A stretch of DNA of 64,000 bases from Streptomyces sp. NBC_00091 (GTDB taxonomy: Bacteria > Actinomycetota > Actinomycetes > Streptomycetales > Streptomycetaceae): assembly GCF_026343185.1 (NCBI RefSeq), contig NZ_JAPEMA010000003.1:310001-374000 (forward strand), given 5' to 3'. Under the pieces are notes generated by a model. That model ran no database searches. It saw only the letters and a list, made by a program, of their open reading frames with translations, and was not told the origin of the DNA. This document shows positions 1 through 6,580 of the stretch, one piece after another; position 1 is the stretch's first letter, and each line of letters begins with the position of its first letter. A program made the position numbers and the translations under genes.

Positions 1-331
1 TCATGCCGAGGGGGTGGATGGGCAGGTCGGGGCGGGCCGTGTGGAGGTCGGCGTAGAAGCGCTCGCTCTCGGCGGCCAGGGTGCGGACGGTGTCGTTGGC
101 CCCGCGCGGGAAGTGCAGTCCGGCGGAGCGGCGGGTGGCGCCGGAGCCGATCATGTCCCGGTCGAGGACGGTGACGGTGGCGGCGGGGTCGCGGGCGAGG
201 ATCTCGCGGGCGACGAGGACGCCGAGGATGCCGGCGCCGACCACCGCGATGTCAGTGCGGGCGCCGGCGGGGCCGCCGCTGCCGGCGGCGGTGGTCCGGT
301 AGCCGGCGGGGGCCGTGGGGTCGGGGTTCAT
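1..331 (-). CDS. FAD-dependent amine/amino-acid oxidase (DAO fold), N-terminal part
   Basis: The first 110 residues of a gene that continues past the left edge. After about 28 low-complexity residues there is a Rossmann nucleotide-binding motif (IAVVGAGILGVLVAR) followed by an acidic strand end (VTVLDRD) and the GATRRSAG segment, as in glycine/D-amino-acid-oxidase-like flavoenzymes. Its ATG overlaps the stop of the lysine hydroxylase gene in ATGA, so the two are translationally coupled. In known hydrazine pathways (s56-p1, pyrazofurin/formycin type) an oxidase of this fold cleaves the lysine-derived C-N bond of an N6-linked hydrazine, releasing a hydrazino acid and 2-aminoadipate semialdehyde; that role here is inferred from the neighbour. 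The catalytic part is not visible. Confidence 0.8.
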   Translation of the reverse strand, partial: MNPDPTAPAGYRTTAAGSGGPAGARTDIAVVGAGILGVLVAREILARDPAATVTVLDRDMIGSGATRRSAGLHFPRGANDTVRTLAAESERFYADLHTARPDLPIHPLGM

Positions 332-1659
332 CAGGCACTCCACCGTTCTTCCTGGGGGCCCTTGGAGGACCATTCGATGAAGGAGGCGAGCTGCTCGTCG
401 CCGCGGACCCCGCACAGCCGGTCGGCGATGCGCCGGCTGCGCCAGGCGTTGAGGCTGAGGTTGGGGTCGGCGAGGCCGCGCTGGCCGCGGACGCCGTTCT
501 GGACGAAGATCCGGCGGTCGGCGGGGCCGTCCCAGCGGACGGCGTAGTCCTCGTCGACGCGCAGTTCCTCGCCCTCGTGCTCCAGGCGGCCGGCGAGGGG
601 GGCGAGGAAGTCCATGGCGGCGGGCCGGTAGCCGGTGGCCCAGACGATGACGTCGGCCTCGAACTTCTCCACGGACTCGGGCTCGCCGGTGTGGCGGGCG
701 CAGACCTCCCAGCCGCCGAAGGGGCCGGGGCTGACGTCGAAGACCTCGCGGCCCGGGTGCAGGGCGACCAGGTCCTCGTTGCCCTCGACGAACCGGTGGA
801 CGTAGATGGTCTGGTAGATCTCGCGCAGGGTGGACTCGGAGATCCCGTCGCTGGTCAGGATGTTGCGGGAGTTCAGCGACTGGCGGCGCTCGCGCGGCAG
901 TCCGTAGAAGTAGTCGGCGTGGCTGGGCATGTAGTAGTCGTTGGTGAAGGGCGAGTCGTCGATGGGGAAGTAGTTCTGCCGCCGGGAGATCCACGAGACC
1001 CGGCGGGGCAGTTCCCACCCCGACCGGGAGATCAGGTCGAGGAAGGCCTCCGCGCCGGACTGGCCGCCGCCGATGACCACGACCCGCTTGCCGCCGACGT
1101 CCCGGGCGGCGTGGAGGTAGTCGGCGACGTGGAACTGGGTGGGACCGAGCAGGTTCTCGCCCTGCGGCGGGACCCAGGGGCGGCTGCCGACGCCGGCCAC
1201 CACGTTGTCGGCGGTGACGGTGCGGCGGTCGGTGCGGACCGTGTACACGCCGAGTCCGTCGTCGAAATCGACCTCCTGGACGCCCTCGCCGAAGACGATG
1301 TTCTCGTTGCGGCGGCTGGCCCAGGCCAGGTAGTTGCGGAACTCCAGCCTCGGCACGTCGTCGAACTGGGCGTTGAGGAAGTGGTAGACCCGCCCCTTGG
1401 CGTGCAGGTAGGACAGGAAGGAGAAGGGGTTGGCGGGGTCGGCGAGGCTGACCAGGTCCTTGAACTGCGAGACCTGGAGGCTGCTGCCGGGGATCTGCTG
1501 GCCGTCGTGCCAGCTGAAGGACTCCTTGCGGTCGAGGAAGAGATTGGGTACGTCCGGCCTGCTGTGCAGCAGGGACGCCAGGCTGAGGTTGGCCGGGCCC
1601 ACGCCGACTCCCACGCAGCGGAAGTGCGTGATGCCCGGCCGGAAGCTCTCGTGCCCCAT
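331..1659 (-). CDS. L-lysine N6-monooxygenase (IucD/SidA/PvdA family)
   Basis: A 442-residue FAD/NADPH N-hydroxylating monooxygenase, full length for the family. The N-terminal FAD motif is VGVGVGPANLSLASLL, followed by the DRKESFSWHDG segment and the LQVSQFKDLVSLADPANPFS stretch typical of lysine/ornithine hydroxylases; the NADPH motif VVVIGGGQSGAEAF lies near residue 195 and a C-terminal ATGY motif near residue 343. The start has a GAGAGG site 8 nt upstream. It probably makes N6-hydroxylysine. Siderophore synthesis is the usual alternative, but no IucA/IucC-type synthetase is present, and the coupled FAD oxidase and saccharopine dehydrogenases favour a hydrazine pathway. Lysine rather than ornithine is inferred from that context. 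Confidence 0.9.
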   Translation of the reverse strand: MGHESFRPGITHFRCVGVGVGPANLSLASLLHSRPDVPNLFLDRKESFSWHDGQQIPGSSLQVSQFKDLVSLADPANPFSFLSYLHAKGRVYHFLNAQFDDVPRLEFRNYLAWASRRNENIVFGEGVQEVDFDDGLGVYTVRTDRRTVTADNVVAGVGSRPWVPPQGENLLGPTQFHVADYLHAARDVGGKRVVVIGGGQSGAEAFLDLISRSGWELPRRVSWISRRQNYFPIDDSPFTNDYYMPSHADYFYGLPRERRQSLNSRNILTSDGISESTLREIYQTIYVHRFVEGNEDLVALHPGREVFDVSPGPFGGWEVCARHTGEPESVEKFEADVIVWATGYRPAAMDFLAPLAGRLEHEGEELRVDEDYAVRWDGPADRRIFVQNGVRGQRGLADPNLSLNAWRSRRIADRLCGVRGDEQLASFIEWSSKGPQEERWSA

Positions 1660-1732
1660 TGTCGGAACCTCTCGTTCGATTCGGTGGGTGAGGTGAGGGG
1701 AGGGGTGGGTGGGGTGAGGGAGCGTCAGGCGG

Positions 1733-2920
1733 TCATGCCGGTACTCCTGAGGGGGTGGAGGCGGTTTCCTCGTAGGTGCCGCCGAGCCCGTGGGCGGTGA
1801 GGAACGTGAGCCGGCGGGCGGCCTCGCGGGGGGTCTCGGCGGCGCGGTTCAGGCCGGCGGGGAGGGCGCCGGCCAGGATCCGGGTGACGCCGTGGGCGAG
1901 GGGGAGGGAGACGCAGCGGGCCATCGCGGACTCGGCGGGGTCGCCGGTGAGGTCGAGCAGGCGTGAGCCGCGCCAGCGCCCGCCGGCCCTGGTGCGCAGC
2001 TCCAGGGAGACGGACAGCACGACGCGGTCGCGGTCGGCGGGGGTGGTGGGGTGGCGGGCGGCGAGTTCGGCGGCCAGGGCGCGGACGGCCTCGGTGTCCC
2101 CGGTGGAGACGGTGTCGAAGACCTCCCGCCAGGCGGCGCGCCAGCCGGCGTTGCGCAGGGTGCCGCGGACGAAGGTGTCGAGGTGCCAGTAGTACGGGAT
2201 GCCGTACTGGGCGACGAAGGGGAGGCTGTCGCGGTTGGGGTAGGCCTCGAACTCCTCCCCCGCCAGGGTCAGGCCGCGTGTGGCCTCCCAGGGGCGCGGG
2301 GCGGTGACCTCGCCGCCTTCGGCCACGTAGCGGGCCGGGGAGCCGAGGGCGGCGAGGACTCCGTAGGGGGCCCAGCTGAAGCGGTAGCGGAAGGGGCCCG
2401 GGACCGCCGGGACGCCTCCGCAGTAGGAGGCGAACACGGCGGTGGCCGGTAACGGGCCGACGGCCTCGCGGGCCCGGGCGACCAGGTCGTGGGCCATCAG
2501 GTGGTCGATGCCGGGGTCGAGTCCGGCTTCGGTGAGGACGACGGTACGGCGGTGCGCGGCCGCCCGCCGCGCCTGCTCGGCCAGCTCCGGGGAGGAGTAG
2601 CTGGTGCAGGCGAAGTGGGCGCCGCGGTCGGTGGCCAGGCGCAGCAGCGGGGCGTGTTCGGCGGCCGGGAGCATGGAGACGAGGACGTCGCCCGCGCCCG
2701 CCTCGGCCGCCAGGGCGGCCGGGGTGAGGGCGCGGACCTCGGCGCGGCCCGCCAGGCCGAGGGCGGCCAGGCGGGCGGCGGCGCGTTCGGCGGTGCGGTC
2801 CCACAGGACCACGCGGCGGGCGCGTTCGCAGAGGAGGGAGAGGCCGGAGCGGCCGGTGGACAGGCCGGTGCCTATCCAGTGGACGGTGCCGGAGGCCGGA
2901 GCGGCCGGGTCAGTGGACAA
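1733..2920 (-). CDS. Saccharopine dehydrogenase, glutamate-forming (LYS9-like)
   Basis: A 395-residue protein with an N-terminal Rossmann fold (WIGTGLSTGRSG) and the LYS9-type signature EAGLDPGIDHLMA near residues 131-143, followed by a CGGVPA segment. The family links saccharopine with 2-aminoadipate-6-semialdehyde and glutamate. It starts with TTG, supported by an AGGAGG site 6 nt upstream, and overlaps the preceding LYS1-like gene by 11 nt. Codon 157 (2450-2452) is TTA, so translation may depend on the bldA tRNA. In a hydrazine pathway it could recapture the semialdehyde released by the flavin oxidase; lysine catabolism is the alternative. Confidence 0.82.
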   Translation of the reverse strand: MSTDPAAPASGTVHWIGTGLSTGRSGLSLLCERARRVVLWDRTAERAAARLAALGLAGRAEVRALTPAALAAEAGAGDVLVSMLPAAEHAPLLRLATDRGAHFACTSYSSPELAEQARRAAAHRRTVVLTEAGLDPGIDHLMAHDLVARAREAVGPLPATAVFASYCGGVPAVPGPFRYRFSWAPYGVLAALGSPARYVAEGGEVTAPRPWEATRGLTLAGEEFEAYPNRDSLPFVAQYGIPYYWHLDTFVRGTLRNAGWRAAWREVFDTVSTGDTEAVRALAAELAARHPTTPADRDRVVLSVSLELRTRAGGRWRGSRLLDLTGDPAESAMARCVSLPLAHGVTRILAGALPAGLNRAAETPREAARRLTFLTAHGLGGTYEETASTPSGVPA

Positions 2921-3995
2921 GGGGTGCCTCCTGGGCTTCGACGGCTGCCTCGAAGGTGTGCAGGGCGCGGGCCCAGACGCCGTCCCACTCGGCCAGCCGC
3001 AGCAGTTGCGGGGTGAGTTCGGCGGAGAAGGCGGTGCTGGCCTCGACGGGGAGGAGGGAGGGGAGGTTGTCGATGGCGATGAGGTCGAGGGGGCGCTCGC
3101 CGTCGCGCAGGGTGCGTACGGGCTGCGTCCAGGTGGTGGTCTCCACGTAGACCGGCAGGACGTTGCAGTCGGAGGTGACGTCGCAGGTGACGTCGCTGAC
3201 CAGGGAGAGCCGGCGGGCCGGGTCGTCGAGGTCGGCCTTGGTCAGGAACGGCGGCACGGGGGTGGTGGTCAGGACGGTGTTGACCAGCAGGTCGTGGCCG
3301 AGGAGGGCGGCGCGGTCGACGGGCCGGGTCTCGGGGAGGTCCCAGCGGGTGGGGGCCAGGCCGGCCTGGACGAGGGCGTCGCAGGCGCCGCGCCCGCAGC
3401 GGCCGAGCGCGCCGATGACGAGGGCGGCGGTGGGGTCGGGGGCGGTGGGGCCGGGGGCGGCCGCGCCGGCCGCGAGCAGGGCGTCCAGGGTCGGGCGGTC
3501 CGTGGGGCTCAGCGGGGCGGTGAGGGCGCCGCGGTGGTGCAGGACGGCGAGGGCGGCGCCGATGTAGCCGGCCCAGTAGCCGAAGGCGGCGACGCGGCGG
3601 CCGGCTTCGTCGGTGAGGTACTCCATGTCGAGCAGGGCGCCGCCGCCGGCGGTGAAGCGGGAGAGCAGCTCGCGGGCGCCGGCCTGGCCCTTGTAGGCGT
3701 GGCCGAAGTAGATGTGGCGGTGGCGCAGCGCGGGGGCGGCGGGGCCGGCGGGGAGTTCCTTGAGGCCGAGCACGTAGGCGTCGGCGGGGGCCTGTTCGTG
3801 CCAGGAGGCGGTGCGGGCGGTGGCGCAGCCGGCGGCGGTGTAGCCGTCGAGGGGGAAGGCGCGCTGGTCCGACTCCTCGACGGTGATCCGGATGCCGGCC
3901 TCGACGAGGCGGGCGGCGTCCTGGGGGGTGAGGGGGGCCCGACGTTCGGTGAGGCGGGCCTCGTGCCGCATCCAGAGGTGAAGGCTGTCCGACAT
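2910..3995 (-). CDS. Saccharopine dehydrogenase, lysine-forming (LYS1-like)
   Basis: A 361-residue enzyme of the alanine dehydrogenase/LYS1 superfamily. The N-terminus (RHEARLTERRAPLTPQDA) carries the conserved basic residues, IYFGHAYKGQAG contains the LYS1-type H-x-YKGQ motif, and LLDMEYLTDEAGRR and a GYWAGYIGAAL segment follow. The family interconverts saccharopine with lysine plus 2-oxoglutarate using NAD(H). I chose the internal ATG because AGGA lies about 11 nt upstream; an in-frame ATG at 4022 has no visible site. Being adjacent to a LYS9-like gene, it completes a two-step route between aminoadipate semialdehyde and lysine. Confidence 0.85.
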   Translation of the reverse strand: MSDSLHLWMRHEARLTERRAPLTPQDAARLVEAGIRITVEESDQRAFPLDGYTAAGCATARTASWHEQAPADAYVLGLKELPAGPAAPALRHRHIYFGHAYKGQAGARELLSRFTAGGGALLDMEYLTDEAGRRVAAFGYWAGYIGAALAVLHHRGALTAPLSPTDRPTLDALLAAGAAAPGPTAPDPTAALVIGALGRCGRGACDALVQAGLAPTRWDLPETRPVDRAALLGHDLLVNTVLTTTPVPPFLTKADLDDPARRLSLVSDVTCDVTSDCNVLPVYVETTTWTQPVRTLRDGERPLDLIAIDNLPSLLPVEASTAFSAELTPQLLRLAEWDGVWARALHTFEAAVEAQEAPLVH

Positions 3996-4094
3996 GTTGC
4001 GGTTTGTCCTGTCTGAAGGCATAGGGGTGGCTGACCCCCGGCCTGATCGCGGTTGCGGGGGCGGCGTCGGCTTCCGTCGGGGACGGCCCGCGCG

Positions 4095-5243
4095 CTAGAG
4101 GAGCGGGATCCGGGCGTTCGCCAGCGGGCGGTAGGCGGGGGTCGCGGTGGTGCCCAAGCCTGCCGCGCGCAGTTCGGTGACGACGGCGTCGGCGAGGGCG
4201 GTGGCGAGCTCCCCGCCCGGGCAGCGGTGGGCCGCCGCGCCGAAGGTGAAGACGGCCGGATTCACCCGGCCGGGGGTCAGCGCGTGCGGGTCGGGGTTGA
4301 CGGCGGGGTCGCGGTTGGCGGCGGCGAGGAGGACGAGGATCTGCTGCCCGGGCTCCACGGTGGAGCCGGCGTGCGCGAAGGCTTCGGCGGCGAAGCGGCG
4401 GGTGTTCTGGATCGGGGCGTCGTGGCGGACCACCTCGCGCACCAGCGCCCCGGTGTCGGACCCCTCCGCGCCCCGGGCGAGGGCGACCAGGGTGTTCCCG
4501 ATGAGCCCGGCGGTGGCGTCGTAGGTCTGGGAGAGGAACCCGATGGCGTTGGAGAGCAGCGGCCCCAGCCGCGCCCACCCGTCCCGCTCGGCGGCCGTGA
4601 CGAGCTCCCGCAGCAGCCCCTGCGCACCGCCTGCGGTGTGCACGGCCGAGGCCGCGGTCAGGGCGGGGCCCAGGAGCTCGCGCAGCCGGGCCGCCGCCGT
4701 CGCGGCCGCCCGCTGCTGCTCCGGAGTCGCGGTGGCCGGGATGCACTGGACGAAGTCGCCGATGGCCCGCGCCGCCTCGCGGCCGGCGCCCTCGGTCAGG
4801 CCGCTGAGGGCGGCCACCACCCGGGCCGGGACGGCGAACATCAGCTCCTCGTACGGGACTTCGCCGCCCGCGGACAGGGCCTCCCGGGCGAAGCGGGCCG
4901 CCAGCGAGGCCGCGTACGCGGTGTCCGCGCGGGCCAGCGCCCCGGCCACGACCCCCTTGAGGCGGGCCGCCGCCGCGCCGTCCGTCATCCGCACCAGCTC
5001 GCCGAAGACCTCCCCGGCCGCCGTCCCCGCGATCCCGGCCGGGACCGGCTCGGCGACCGGCCGCACCCGCAGCGCGCCGCTGCCCAGCACCGCGCGCACG
5101 GCGGCCGCGTCGGCGGCCACCCAGGCCCCGAGCGCCTCGTCGTAGGCGAAGGAGCGTTCGGCGACCAGGCGCGCGTAGTAGGGGTACGGGTCCGCGAGGC
5201 GGACGGCCTCGACGGGGCTGCTGACGGTGGTGGTGCTGCTCAC
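4095..5243 (-). CDS. Cytochrome P450
   Basis: A 382-residue bacterial class I P450. The haem-binding loop FGAAAHRCPGG holds the cysteine ligand and the ExxR motif is EVVR (LVREVVRHDAP). The I-helix reads FLSQTYDATAGLIGN rather than the usual AGxDT, which suggests unusual oxygen activation or a carrier-bound substrate. The GTG start was chosen because AAGGAG lies 7 nt upstream; the longer upstream frame is not protein-like. It lies between the acyl-CoA dehydrogenase and saccharopine dehydrogenase genes on the same strand with gaps of about 100 nt. Its redox partners are not in the window and its substrate is unknown. Confidence 0.88.
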   Translation of the reverse strand: MSSTTTVSSPVEAVRLADPYPYYARLVAERSFAYDEALGAWVAADAAAVRAVLGSGALRVRPVAEPVPAGIAGTAAGEVFGELVRMTDGAAAARLKGVVAGALARADTAYAASLAARFAREALSAGGEVPYEELMFAVPARVVAALSGLTEGAGREAARAIGDFVQCIPATATPEQQRAAATAAARLRELLGPALTAASAVHTAGGAQGLLRELVTAAERDGWARLGPLLSNAIGFLSQTYDATAGLIGNTLVALARGAEGSDTGALVREVVRHDAPIQNTRRFAAEAFAHAGSTVEPGQQILVLLAAANRDPAVNPDPHALTPGRVNPAVFTFGAAAHRCPGGELATALADAVVTELRAAGLGTTATPAYRPLANARIPLL

Positions 5244-5363
5244 TGTGTGACTCCTTGCTGAACTGTTGGTACTGGTCGCGCAGTTCGAAAGACGACGAAC
5301 ACGGCAACCATCAATTGAGTAACCACGACGGCGGACGACCACGTCCGCGAGAGCGGCGCCGGT

Positions 5364-6569
5364 TTAGGCGCAAAGAGGGGCTGCTGCGGCGCGGGCGGCC
5401 CTGCGCATGTCGAGGGAGCCCGCGATGGCCATCCTCAGTACCTCCGAGGTGCCCTCGTAGATGCGCAGCGCGCGGATCTGGCGGTACAGCCGCTCGGTGA
5501 CCGAGCCCTCCACGATGCCCGCCGCGCCCAGCAGTTGCACCGCCGAGTCGACGACGCCCTGGGCGGCCTCGGTCGCGTGGACCTTGGCGATGTTGGAGTG
5601 CCGGGCGAACCGGCGGCTGCCCCGGTCGGTCTCCCAGGCGGCCCGCGCCACCAGCAGCGCGGCCGCGTTCAGCTGCACCTCCATGTCGGCGAGCGCCGCC
5701 TTGACCAGCTGGAGGTCGAAGAGCGGGGCCCCGTACGCCTCCCGCGCCAGCACGTGCGCGAGCGCCGTGTCGAAGGCCCGCCGGGCGAAGCCGAGGGCCG
5801 CGGCCCCCACCGTGGTGCGGAACCGCTCCAGCAGGTCCACGGCGACCACGAACCCCTTGCCGGGCCGCCCGAGCACCGCGTCGGCGGGCAGCCGGCAGTC
5901 CTCGAAGGACAGGTGGGCGAAGGAGCGCGGGGCGATCGCGTCGATCCGCTCCGCCCGCAGCCCGGGAGTGCCGGCGGGCACCAGGAAGGCCGAGAGCCCC
6001 AGCGGCCCCGGGCCCTGTCCGGTGCGGGCGATGACCACGAACACGTCGGCGATGGTCCCGTTGGCGATCCACGCCTTGCGCCCGTTCAGCACGTACGAGC
6101 CGTCCGCGCCGCGCACCGCCTCCAGCCCGACCGAGGCCAGGTCGGAGCCGGCCTCCTTCTCGGAGACCGCGAAGGCCCCGATGAGGGTTCCGGCGGCCAT
6201 CCCCGGCAGGTAGCGGCGGCGCTGCGCCTCGCTGCCGAAGCGCAGCAGCGGGGTCGCGGCCAGCGCCTGGATGGAGAAGGCGAAGTCGGCCAGGTCCTCG
6301 GCGTACGCGAGGGCCTCGCGGCGCAGGCACACCGCCCGGAAGTCGTCCACCGGGGCACCCCGCGGGTCGAGTTCGCTCAGCCAGCCCGCCGCGCCGAGGG
6401 CGCGTACCAGGCGCCGGCCGGCGGCGTCGGGGCCCAGGGAGCGGACCTCCTCCCACAGGACCCGGTTGCTGTCGCACCAGGCCCCGGCCTCCTCGGCGAG
6501 CCGGCGGTGGCAGTCCTCGTAGAAGGGCAGCGCGAGGACCTCGGGGTCGAAGCTCGTGGTCAGTTCCAT
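5364..6569 (-). CDS. Acyl-CoA (or acyl-carrier) dehydrogenase
   Basis: A 401-residue flavoenzyme of the acyl-CoA dehydrogenase family. Visible features are the FAD/substrate region (GAFAVSEKEAGSDLASVG), the NGRKAWIANG loop, the VVDSAVQLLGAAGIVEGS flavin-contact segment and the C-terminal RIYEGTSEVLR motif with the catalytic glutamate position. It would introduce an alpha,beta double bond into a thioester-bound acyl chain. The ATG has GAGGAG 7 nt upstream, overlapping the stop of the upstream iron-enzyme gene (11 nt between stop and start), so the two are probably cotranscribed. In this context it may desaturate the acyl or amino-acyl unit of the product rather than act in fatty-acid catabolism. 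Confidence 0.9.
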   Translation of the reverse strand: MELTTSFDPEVLALPFYEDCHRRLAEEAGAWCDSNRVLWEEVRSLGPDAAGRRLVRALGAAGWLSELDPRGAPVDDFRAVCLRREALAYAEDLADFAFSIQALAATPLLRFGSEAQRRRYLPGMAAGTLIGAFAVSEKEAGSDLASVGLEAVRGADGSYVLNGRKAWIANGTIADVFVVIARTGQGPGPLGLSAFLVPAGTPGLRAERIDAIAPRSFAHLSFEDCRLPADAVLGRPGKGFVVAVDLLERFRTTVGAAALGFARRAFDTALAHVLAREAYGAPLFDLQLVKAALADMEVQLNAAALLVARAAWETDRGSRRFARHSNIAKVHATEAAQGVVDSAVQLLGAAGIVEGSVTERLYRQIRALRIYEGTSEVLRMAIAGSLDMRRAARAAAAPLCA

Positions 6570-6580
6570 CGCCCAGCTCC

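Noticed and set aside
331..1659. Siderophore cluster as the role of the lysine hydroxylase
   Set aside because: No IucA/IucC-type or NRPS synthetase, esterase or siderophore receptor is present; the coupled FAD oxidase and saccharopine dehydrogenases fit an N-N pathway better. Not excluded until the left side is seen.
2872..5307. 811-residue minus-strand frame over the P450 and saccharopine dehydrogenase genes
   Set aside because: An Arg/Pro/Gly-rich out-of-frame reading; the other frame gives recognisable P450 and LYS1-like proteins with ribosome binding sites.
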